64,000 bases of DNA from Amycolatopsis pittospori (GTDB taxonomy: Bacteria > Actinomycetota > Actinomycetes > Mycobacteriales > Pseudonocardiaceae), in assembly GCF_013870525.1 (NCBI RefSeq), contig NZ_JACBXD010000001.1, positions 62,001 to 126,000 on the forward strand, read 5' to 3'. Shown piece after piece: positions 18,220 through 25,213 of the stretch (position 1 is the stretch's first letter; every line of letters begins with the position of its first letter). Under the pieces are notes generated by a model. The model searched no databases and was not told the DNA's origin. It worked only from the letters and a program-made list of their open reading frames with translations. The translations under genes were made by a program, and so were the position numbers.

Positions 18220-19598
18220 CGGGCCTGCCCGCCGGTCAGGATCTCGAGCTGGTCGCCCTGGCAGGTCAGCCCGGCCTGCCGCTGCGCGATGATCCGCGTG
18301 CGCTGAACGTCCGGCGGCAACGCCCGGAACGCCTCCCAGGCCTGGGTGATCTCTCCCTTGGTCTCCTCGCTCGTCCACAGCGTGGTTCCCCGCAACGGCT
18401 TCCATTCGCCGAGGAACCAGCTCGCGGCGATCGTCCGCGCGGTGAGCTCGTTCAGATAGAGCCGGCCGCCGCCCCGGACCGAGTGGCACGACGGCGTGCC
18501 CACTCCGGCGACCAGTGCGCGCGTCACGTCTTTCGGCTCGGTGGACAGCCGCAGTGACCAATCCAGGAGATCGATCAGCATGGTGTCGGCGGCACGCGGC
18601 GGCACTTCATCGTAACCGAGGCGCCGGTCCAGTTCCACGATCTTGGTCGGGGCTCCGGGCAGCGTTCCCAGCAACCGCAACGCTTCCTTGCCCGGGCCAG
18701 CGACGCGGGCGAGGTCGGCCTCGTGCATTTTGGTCAGGCACACCGGTCCGTCGCAGACCATCGCCGTGGCCAGCGGGTCGACGACCTTGGCCTCGGCCGT
18801 GGTGGCGGGCAGCACGGGCACCGCGATCGCGACCGCCACCAGCGCCGGGACGGCGGCGAGTGCCTTCGCCCGCTTGGTTCCGGCGGCCAGTAACAGGAAC
18901 CCTGTCGCGGCCAAGCCGGCGAGCCAGACCGCCTGCCCGATGTCCATCCGGCCCGCGGTGGTCATGAAGGGATCGTTGAAGACATCCATCGCGGGAGAAA
19001 GCAGGGTGAGCCGGATCGGCAGCGCCCCTTCGAACGCGCTGCCTTCCGAGGGGACGACCTGGAAGACGACCACGGCCACGAAGGCGGTGATGGCCACGGC
19101 GGGCGCTGTCAGCGGATGCGGCAACAGCCTGCCGATCCCGAGCCCGATCCAGGCGCCCGCGACCATCGCGAGCGCGCCGACCACGACGATCGGCAGCCAG
19201 CCGATCGTGAAGAACCCTCCGTGGAAGAGGACTTGGATCGCGCCGACGGCGAAGACCAGCAGGTAGCCCAGCGTCAGCAGCCCACCGAGGGCGCCGGCGA
19301 GTTTCGCGGCCCGATGCCGGCCCGGACGCGGCATCGTGGCCAGGAGTTCGACCATTCCCGATCGGCTGTCGCGCATGCCCTGGAGGACGCCGGCACCGAT
19401 CGCGATCGGCCACAGGAACACCAGCAGGAACCGGCTCCACTCGGCGGCGAAGGTCCAGTGCTCGTTCCAGGCCAGCGGAAACCTCGTCCACGGCCCGGTG
19501 AACGAGAACAAGAATCCGAACGCGACGACGACCGCCGCGAGCGCGGCCCAAGGGGCGATGGTGCGGCGGAGTTCGATCCGCAGAATCCGCGCGTTCAC
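18216..19598 (-). CDS. ABC-2-type membrane protein with C-terminal extracytoplasmic Cys domain
   Basis: 460 aa. About six or seven helices fill residues 1-260 (GTG start, MNARILRIELRRTIAPWAAL). The last 200 residues or so are soluble and contain four Cys (CDGPVC, PSCHS, LTCQG), suggesting disulfides outside the cell. The domain has no HEXXH or other hydrolase signature that I can see. The gene starts by a GTGA overlap with the ATPase gene. This layout (ATPase followed by a large permease with a soluble tail) suggests an exporter or a sensor that reports to the upstream sigma/anti-sigma pair. Confidence 0.8.
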   Translation of the reverse strand: MNARILRIELRRTIAPWAALAAVVVAFGFLFSFTGPWTRFPLAWNEHWTFAAEWSRFLLVFLWPIAIGAGVLQGMRDSRSGMVELLATMPRPGRHRAAKLAGALGGLLTLGYLLVFAVGAIQVLFHGGFFTIGWLPIVVVGALAMVAGAWIGLGIGRLLPHPLTAPAVAITAFVAVVVFQVVPSEGSAFEGALPIRLTLLSPAMDVFNDPFMTTAGRMDIGQAVWLAGLAATGFLLLAAGTKRAKALAAVPALVAVAIAVPVLPATTAEAKVVDPLATAMVCDGPVCLTKMHEADLARVAGPGKEALRLLGTLPGAPTKIVELDRRLGYDEVPPRAADTMLIDLLDWSLRLSTEPKDVTRALVAGVGTPSCHSVRGGGRLYLNELTARTIAASWFLGEWKPLRGTTLWTSEETKGEITQAWEAFRALPPDVQRTRIIAQRQAGLTCQGDQLEILTGGQAR

Positions 19599-20401
19599 CA
19601 GTTCCCCTTTCCCGGCTCGTGACCCAGCAGCGCGGAATAGCCGCGCTCGATCGCGCTGTCGCCGACGTACTCGTGGCTCCCGGCCGCGGCCAGTTCGTCC
19701 GGCGTGCCCTGGAAGACGAGCTTCCCGTCTTCGAACAGGACGACGTCGGTGCAGGCGGTGGCGACGTCCTCGACGAGGTGCGTCGAGACGACGACGCAGG
19801 CGTCGCGCCCCAACTCCTGCATGAGGTCCCGGAACCGCACGCGCTGCGCCGGGTCGAGCCCGGCGGTCGGCTCGTCCAGCAGGAGGATGTCCGGGTCGTT
19901 CACGATCGCCTGCGCGATCCCGACCCGCCGCACCATCCCGCCCGACAGCGTCTTCATCTTGTCGTCGGCACGGTCGGCGAGGCCGACCCGTTCGATCGAA
20001 CGCTGCACCGCACCAGGAATGTCCTCTTTGGACATTTCCTTGAGCCAGGCGATGTACTCGACGAACTCGCGGACGGTGAACCGCTTGTAGTAGCCGAAGT
20101 TCTGCGGCAGGTAGCCGATCCGGCGGCGCAGGCGGCGCTGATCGGTGAATCCCCCGACGGAATCACCGAGCAGCGCCAACCCGCCCTCCGCCGGCCGGAG
20201 CACCGTCGCCAGTGCCCGGATCAGCGTGGTCTTCCCGGCCCCGTTCGGGCCGAGCAGACCGTGCACCCCCGTGCCCAGTTCCAGGTCGAGCCCGTTGACG
20301 GCGAACTTTCGCTTACCGACCCGGACCTTCAGTCCTTCCGCCTTGATCTGCCACGCGTAGGTCGTTGGAGCGACCTCCGCGGCCCCGACAGCACGCATCA
20401 T
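19595..20401 (-). CDS. ABC transporter ATPase of ECF/ABC operon
   Basis: 268-aa ATPase: Walker A GPNGAGKTT (about residues 43-51), Q-loop YLPQNFGYYKRFTVREF, signature LSGGMVRR, Walker B ILLLDEPTAGLD, and the H-loop STH. It belongs to the ABC-2 exporter type of ATPase. Two starts compete. An ATG at 20419 overlaps the anti-sigma stop (ATGA). ATGs at 20401/20398 follow a GGGGAG ribosome site. I give the first of the latter pair. The stop overlaps the next start, keeping the whole operon coupled. Confidence 0.9.
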   Translation of the reverse strand: MMRAVGAAEVAPTTYAWQIKAEGLKVRVGKRKFAVNGLDLELGTGVHGLLGPNGAGKTTLIRALATVLRPAEGGLALLGDSVGGFTDQRRLRRRIGYLPQNFGYYKRFTVREFVEYIAWLKEMSKEDIPGAVQRSIERVGLADRADDKMKTLSGGMVRRVGIAQAIVNDPDILLLDEPTAGLDPAQRVRFRDLMQELGRDACVVVSTHLVEDVATACTDVVLFEDGKLVFQGTPDELAAAGSHEYVGDSAIERGYSALLGHEPGKGNW

Positions 20402-20415
20402 GTTCTCCCCTTCGT

Positions 20416-21231
20416 TCATCGTTCGGATCCGCCGAGCAGGCCGAAGGCGCCCCGGCGGAGCACCACCACGACCGTGGTCAGCGCGAAGATCGCACCCCAG
20501 ACGGGGAGCATTCGTGGTTCGAGAGCGGCGGCCCGTCCTTCCTCGGCCACCGCGGGCGCCAGGATCACCGCCACCCAGATCCCGGCCAGGACGTACGCGG
20601 CCCGCGTCACCCCGATCAGCCCGCCGAGCGCGAGCGTCCCGGTGGTGAAGGCCAGGCTCGGCAGCAGCCCGAGCCCGAATCCGCCGCCGCCGAGCCAGCC
20701 CGCGACGGCCTGCACCGGAAGCACGACCGCGAGCACGGCGGTCGTCCGGCGCAGGACCAGGTAGAGGCCGCCCCTCGGCGCGGAGGTGACTAGTTCGTAA
20801 GCGGGATCGAGGCCCTTGGACCAGGACACGGCGACCCCGAGGACCGGCAGCACCGGCGAGAACAGCTGCACGAACGAGAAGCTTTCGCTCCGGGTGAACC
20901 CGACCCAGTCCAGGACGAATCCGAGTCCAGGGATCAGCAGGATCATCACCAGCCACGGCAGCATCACCGGCGTCACCCAGGTGTGCAGCCGCCCGGTCCA
21001 CCGGCTCCGCAACGGTTGCGGCCCGGCTTCGGCCAGCCTCGGGCCGAGTCCGGCCCAGACGTCGTCCACCAGGGTCGTCACCGAAGGCGCGCTGATCACG
21101 GCCAGCCGTCCCCGGCATTCCGCGCACGACTCCAGATGGGCTTCGACCGCCCAAACCGCGTCGCCCGCCAGGCCGTCGTCCCCGCGGACGTAGCCGGTGA
21201 GGAGCCGTTCGGACACGTGTTCCTTGTTCAC
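20416..21231 (-). CDS. Zinc-finger anti-sigma factor with multi-helix membrane domain
   Basis: 271 aa. The N-terminal cytoplasmic ZAS domain carries HLESCAEC (H-x3-C-x2-C, near residues 31-38), the zinc motif of ECF anti-sigma factors. The rest has about six membrane helices instead of the usual single one. A cytoplasmic-looking loop (residues near ELVTSAPRGGLYLVLRRT) resembles the coupling region of ABC-2 permeases. So the anti-sigma may also be a transporter-like subunit that senses through the ABC ATPase (inference). It overlaps the sigma gene by 4 bases. Confidence 0.85.
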   Translation of the reverse strand: MNKEHVSERLLTGYVRGDDGLAGDAVWAVEAHLESCAECRGRLAVISAPSVTTLVDDVWAGLGPRLAEAGPQPLRSRWTGRLHTWVTPVMLPWLVMILLIPGLGFVLDWVGFTRSESFSFVQLFSPVLPVLGVAVSWSKGLDPAYELVTSAPRGGLYLVLRRTTAVLAVVLPVQAVAGWLGGGGFGLGLLPSLAFTTGTLALGGLIGVTRAAYVLAGIWVAVILAPAVAEEGRAAALEPRMLPVWGAIFALTTVVVVLRRGAFGLLGGSER

Positions 21232-21779
21232 GACAGCGCCTCCCGCATCGCGATCCGAGCCCGCCTGGCGCGGGTCTTGACGGTTCCTTCGGGCAGGCCG
21301 AGCAGGACCGCGGTCTCGCGGACGGTCAGCCCGTCGAGGACCATGGCCCGCAGGACCTGCTGTAGTTCGGGAGCCAGGCGGCGCAGCGCGTCCCCGACGT
21401 GGTCACCGACCGCCCCGGCCAACGCCTCTTCCTCGGCGGCCGGCGCGACGGTGGTTTCCGCGACCGGAAGTGGCTGCGCGTGGCGAGCCCGGCGGCGGAA
21501 GGCGTCGACGAGCCGCCGCGCGGCGATCGTCCACAACCAGCCGACCGCGCTACCGCCGACGGCCGAACCGGCGAACGCCCCCGCCGCACGCCACACCGCG
21601 AGGTAGGTCTCCTGCATCACTTCGGCGACGATCTGCTCGTCTGCGCAGCGGCGGCGCAGACGCACGGCCAGCCACGGCGACGTGCGGCGGTAGAGCTCCT
21701 CGAACGCCGCACGGTCCCCTTTGGCCGTGCGGCGGACGAGCTGCTCTTCGTCCGGTTCCGTTCCCTTCACACCCGGCAA
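21228..21779 (-). CDS. ECF RNA polymerase sigma factor
   Basis: 183-aa sigma factor with region 2 (FEELYRRTSPWLAVRLRRR, then AEVMQETYLAVWR and VGWLWTIAARRLVD) and region 4 (RRLAPELQQVLRAMVLDGLTVRETAVLLGLPEGTVKTRARRAR, the helix-turn-helix). First gene of a five-gene operon held by 4-base overlaps: sigma, anti-sigma, ATPase, two membrane proteins. It presumably drives its own operon once released by the anti-sigma. No obvious ECF -35/-10 pair could be confirmed in the 45-base gap upstream. Confidence 0.92.
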   Translation of the reverse strand: MPGVKGTEPDEEQLVRRTAKGDRAAFEELYRRTSPWLAVRLRRRCADEQIVAEVMQETYLAVWRAAGAFAGSAVGGSAVGWLWTIAARRLVDAFRRRARHAQPLPVAETTVAPAAEEEALAGAVGDHVGDALRRLAPELQQVLRAMVLDGLTVRETAVLLGLPEGTVKTRARRARIAMREALS

Positions 21780-21824
21780 GACGCCGTGATCGCGGAAACG
21801 GTTCTCACCCGATTGTGTGCCGCG

Positions 21825-22241
21825 TCACAGCGACTTCGCCGTTTCGACGGCTTTCTCGTCGTAGGCGGTGCGCGCGGCGAAGATCTGGTCGACGTTCTCG
21901 ACCGCCCACTCGGCGACGGCGTTCGTCAGCCGGCCGACGTCGACGCCGAGCGGAGTGAGGCCGTACTCGACCCTCGGCGGAACGGTCGGATAGACGTCCC
22001 GCCGGATCAGCCCGTCCCGTTCCAATGACCGCAAGGTCTGGGTCAGCATCTTCTGCGTGATCCCGTCGAGCAAACGGCGAAGTTCGCTGAACCGCATCGG
22101 CCGCTCATAGCGCCGGATCGCGCCGAGGACGTACAGCGCCCATTTGTTCGCGAGGACTTCGATGACCGTGCGAGATGGGCAGTCGCGCCCGTGCACAGCC
22201 ACCCATTCTTCGAACATCCGCCGCTCAGCGAAGGTACCCAT
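21825..22241 (-). CDS. HxlR-family transcriptional regulator
   Basis: 138-aa winged-helix regulator. The N-terminal RDCPSRTVIEVLANKWALYVLGAI has the conserved Cys that acts as a redox/electrophile sensor in many HxlR proteins, then the MRFSELRRLLDGITQKMLTQTLRSLERDGLI recognition region and PRVEYGLTPLG wing. ATGs at 22259, 22241 and 22217 are in frame. I choose 22241 because a predicted promoter places the transcription start there (leaderless). Divergent from a quinone-oxidoreductase-like gene, its likely target. Confidence 0.9.
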   Translation of the reverse strand: MGTFAERRMFEEWVAVHGRDCPSRTVIEVLANKWALYVLGAIRRYERPMRFSELRRLLDGITQKMLTQTLRSLERDGLIRRDVYPTVPPRVEYGLTPLGVDVGRLTNAVAEWAVENVDQIFAARTAYDEKAVETAKSL

Positions 22242-22249
22242 AAGGTACC
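22233..22249. promoter_or_regulatory. Tandem GGTACC operator, probable HxlR site
   Basis: Two GGTACC palindromes (22233-22238, 22244-22249) sit 11 bp apart, one helical turn, directly at the predicted start of the HxlR gene. A third copy (22281-22286) lies in the spacer of the divergent oxidoreductase promoter. The arrangement predicts repression of both genes. Confidence 0.6.
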
Positions 22250-22278
22250 TAGATACCATTCAAGTGCCTACTTCACAA
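22250..22278 (-). promoter_or_regulatory. Predicted promoter of HxlR gene
   Basis: Minus-strand -35 TTGTGA (22278-22273), 17-bp spacer, -10 TATCTA (22255-22250). The start would fall at about 22243-22241, at the chosen ATG. The -35 overlaps the -35 of the divergent promoter. Confidence 0.45.
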
Positions 22279-22301
22279 CGGGTACCAAGGGCCTGAATGC
22301 T
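22272..22301 (+). promoter_or_regulatory. Predicted promoter of oxidoreductase gene
   Basis: -35 TTCACA (22272-22277), 18-bp spacer containing GGTACC, -10 AATGCT (22296-22301). The start is predicted at 22308, the ATG. No ribosome site is visible, so the mRNA is probably leaderless. Confidence 0.45.
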
Positions 22302-22307
22302 CGTTTC

Positions 22308-23231
22308 ATGCGAATGATCAGGCAGATTTCCTTCGGCGGACCCGACGTGCTCGACATCGTCGAAGCCGAGAAGCCCGTCCCCGGTCCGGGTCAGGTCCTC
22401 GTGCGCGTCCACGCCGCGGGGGTGAACCCGGCGGATTGGAAGATCCGGAACGGGCTGGTGACCGGGGACCTTCCGCTGACCGTCGGGCTCGATCTCTCGG
22501 GCGTCGTCGAGTCGGCGGGTCCCGGGGCGACCGGCTTCCGGCCTGGCGACGAGGTCTACGGCGTCACTTTCCCACCGAACGGCTCGTACGCCGAGTACGT
22601 CGCGGTCAGCGCGGACTTCCTCGCGTCGAAACCGCGAAGTTTGGATCACGTCCACGCGGCGGCCCTGCCGATCGCGGCACTGACCGCTTGGCAGCCGTTG
22701 ACCCGGGTCTCCCCGGTCGACCCCGGGCACCGGGTTCTCGTTCACGCGGCGGCGGGCGGAGTCGGTCACCTCGCCGTCCAGATCGCGAAGGCGCGCGGTG
22801 CGTACGTCATCGCGACCGCCCGGGAGGCGAAACACGACTTCCTGCGCGAGCTGGGCGCGGACGAACTGATCGACTACACGACCAGCGATTTCGCGAAATC
22901 GCGGGACGTCGACCTCGTGCTGGATCCGATCTCCGGTGACTACGGGCCCCGGTCCCTGGACACCCTCAAACCGGACGGTTCCCTGGTGGACATCGTCGGG
23001 CACGGTCCGGATCGGGCCGAGGTCCGCCGGAAGGCGGACGAACTCGGCCTGCGTTTCGCCGAGTTCTACGTCACCCCGTCCGGAGCGGACCTGGCCGAAA
23101 TCGCGAAATCGGCCGACGCGGGTTCACTGCGGGTCTCGGTCGCCGGCGTCCTGCCGCTCGAAGAAGCGGCGAAGGCCCACGAACTCAGTGAATCCGGACG
23201 CGTTCGCGGCAAACTCGTACTGACGATCTAG
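22308..23231 (+). CDS. NADP-dependent quinone-oxidoreductase-like (zinc-independent MDR family)
   Basis: 307-aa medium-chain reductase. The GroES-like N-terminal domain contains VHAAGVNPADWKIRNG, and the Rossmann domain carries AAAGGVGHLAVQIAKARGA. No structural-zinc Cys cluster is present, as in quinone oxidoreductase/zeta-crystallin relatives. Such enzymes often detoxify quinones or enals, matching control by the divergent HxlR regulator with its sensor Cys. An alternative ATG lies two codons later. Its end overlaps the convergent mazG by 4 bases. Confidence 0.9.
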   Translation: MRMIRQISFGGPDVLDIVEAEKPVPGPGQVLVRVHAAGVNPADWKIRNGLVTGDLPLTVGLDLSGVVESAGPGATGFRPGDEVYGVTFPPNGSYAEYVAVSADFLASKPRSLDHVHAAALPIAALTAWQPLTRVSPVDPGHRVLVHAAAGGVGHLAVQIAKARGAYVIATAREAKHDFLRELGADELIDYTTSDFAKSRDVDLVLDPISGDYGPRSLDTLKPDGSLVDIVGHGPDRAEVRRKADELGLRFAEFYVTPSGADLAEIAKSADAGSLRVSVAGVLPLEEAAKAHELSESGRVRGKLVLTI

Positions 23232-24145
23232 CTGGGCCAGAACTTGCGCCAGCCGTCGGCCTCCAGCGTCGTCGGTTCGAGCCCGGCGTCGCGGGCCGCC
23301 CGTTCGGCTTCGCGGATGTCGCGAGCGAACTGCTTCGCGACGGCTCGGAGTTCGTCTTCGGGGTCGACTCCGGCCCGGCGTGCGGTGGCGGCGACCCGGA
23401 ACAACTGGGCCGCCGCTTCGGAACCTTCGGGGAACAGGTCGAGCGGAATCCCGGCTCGGCCGCTGCGCTGTCCGAGTTTCCCGGCCAGCGCCACGGCGGG
23501 CTGACCGAGCGCGACGCCATCCACAATGGACTGGCGGCTCTTCTCGGCCTGCTTCAGTTCTTCCCATTTGAGGTTCTGGTGTTCGACCGTGTCCACGCGC
23601 GGCGCGTCGGTGAATACGTGTGGGTGACGTCCGACGAGCTTCGCGACCAGGTCGGAGGCGACCTCGTCGATTCCGAACGGATCGCCCGCGTCCTCGGCGG
23701 CGACGCGCGAGTGGAAGAGGACCTGAAGCAGGACGTCGCCGAGTTCCTCGCGAAGCGCGCCCCGATCGCCCTCTTCGATCGCGTCGAGGAGTTCGTAGGT
23801 CTCCTCGACCAGATATTGCCGCAGCGACTCGTGGGTCTGGACGGCGTCCCACGGGCATCCGCCCGGCGAGCGGAGCCGGTCCATCACCTCGGCGGCCTCG
23901 ACCAGCGGCGGAACGGGTGCTTCGATCACCCGGGCGCCTGCCCTGATCAGCGACGCGGCCTTCGGTTCCTTGCGCGAACCCGCGATGAGCACGAGATCGC
24001 GGACCCTCTCGTCACCGAAGGCGGGTACACCGAAAACGGCGGGATCGACGTCCGATGCCGCGTACACAGCGTCGCTGCTTCGCAAGATCGGGAGGGCCGC
24101 GGCGGGCAGTGTCGCCCCGCGGGCGATCACGACGACAGGGGTCAC
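23228..24145 (-). CDS. mazG: Nucleoside triphosphate pyrophosphohydrolase MazG
   Basis: Hydrolyses (d)NTPs to monophosphate, cleaning the nucleotide pool. It has 305 aa. The MazG domain is clear from SPGGCPWDAVQTHESLRQYL, then metal-binding EETYELLDAIEEGD and REELGDVLLQVLFHSRVA. A second, weaker helical part follows. The first 90 residues or so are an extra N-terminal domain, as in mycobacterial MazG. The GTG start overlaps the SurA-like lipoprotein stop (GTGA). Order mfd, SurA-like, mazG, all minus strand. Confidence 0.93.
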   Translation of the reverse strand: MTPVVVIARGATLPAAALPILRSSDAVYAASDVDPAVFGVPAFGDERVRDLVLIAGSRKEPKAASLIRAGARVIEAPVPPLVEAAEVMDRLRSPGGCPWDAVQTHESLRQYLVEETYELLDAIEEGDRGALREELGDVLLQVLFHSRVAAEDAGDPFGIDEVASDLVAKLVGRHPHVFTDAPRVDTVEHQNLKWEELKQAEKSRQSIVDGVALGQPAVALAGKLGQRSGRAGIPLDLFPEGSEAAAQLFRVAATARRAGVDPEDELRAVAKQFARDIREAERAARDAGLEPTTLEADGWRKFWPS

Positions 24146-25149
24146 CGTTGCTGCGGGGTGGCACCGTGCACGGTCAGCACGATGCCCTTCTTCGACGATT
24201 CGTTGGCGGCGAGGTCCATGCCCACAACGTCCCACACGCCATAACGCGGGTTCACCGTGAAGTCGACCTGGTCCAGGTACGGCTGGAGAAAACGGACACC
24301 GACCTTGGCGAGCTGCTGAGCGGTCGGCTGAGCCTCCTGGTCGACCGAAACCGGCTTGTCGGCGACTCGCTCGCGCACGGCGACCACGAGCCACTCCGGC
24401 CGCTCCGGCGTCGGCTGGAAGGCCGTGACGGAGTTGACCGGGCTGCCGAACATGACGGTCGACGCGAACGCGGGCGACTGCGCGGCCGCCGCCTTGTCCC
24501 CGAGACCCGCGCGCTGCGAGTCGCCCTGCGCCTCCTGGGCCACGGCCTGCGCGGCGGCGTCGGGCGAAGCAGCGAACTGACGGGCCTTCTCGAACGCTTG
24601 CTCACGCAGTTCGTTCGCGTTGGGCGTGGTGCCTTCGGGTGCGGAGATCGCGAGATGGTCGACGGTCACGACCAGCTTGTCGACGTACTTCAGCGCGAGC
24701 TGGGTCTGCAGCGCGGCGTCGACCAGGGCGTCACGGTGATCCCGTACGCGCGCGACCAGCTGCTGGACGTTGGTCTCGGTGTCGCCCTGCTGTGTCGCCT
24801 CCATCGGCGTCGCCAGCGGGTCCTTCTGCAACGCGGCCACGGCGAGGGACTCGTCGACCCGGACACCCTCACGCTGGGCGGCTCGCTCGGTGAGCTCGTG
24901 GAGGATCTCCTGGCGCACGATCTCGCGGCCGACCAGATCGAGCTTGTGCTCCTTGGCGAGCTTCTGTCCGTACGGATGTTCCCGGACGGCCTTGTCGATC
25001 ATCTGCTGCACGCGATCCACCGAAACGGACTTGCCGTCGATGAGCACCGCCGCACCGACCTGCCCGGGTCCGGCGTTGCAGCCGGCGAGGAGGAGAGAAC
25101 CGGCAAGAACCCCGACCAGCGCACGACGGCGCCTCATGATCCGCATCAC
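24142..25149 (-). CDS. SurA N-terminal domain lipoprotein
   Basis: 335-aa exported lipoprotein: a basic start, hydrophobic stretch and lipobox LLAGC (Cys near residue 24), then a SurA-N-like helical region (DGKSVSVDRVQQMIDKAV, LVGREIVRQEILHELTERAAQ). No PPIase (parvulin) domain is evident, so it may act as a chaperone without isomerase activity. A GTG start (25149) with GAGAGGG 8 bases upstream is chosen. ATGs 3 and 12 bases downstream are alternatives. It lies between mfd and mazG. Confidence 0.85.
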   Translation of the reverse strand: MMRIMRRRRALVGVLAGSLLLAGCNAGPGQVGAAVLIDGKSVSVDRVQQMIDKAVREHPYGQKLAKEHKLDLVGREIVRQEILHELTERAAQREGVRVDESLAVAALQKDPLATPMEATQQGDTETNVQQLVARVRDHRDALVDAALQTQLALKYVDKLVVTVDHLAISAPEGTTPNANELREQAFEKARQFAASPDAAAQAVAQEAQGDSQRAGLGDKAAAAQSPAFASTVMFGSPVNSVTAFQPTPERPEWLVVAVRERVADKPVSVDQEAQPTAQQLAKVGVRFLQPYLDQVDFTVNPRYGVWDVVGMDLAANESSKKGIVLTVHGATPQQR

Positions 25150-25213
25150 AGCGCATACCCTCTCACACCGGCCCCGGCGAGAGAACCAGGTCGTAAGTCG
25201 CGTTTCGGCTTCC

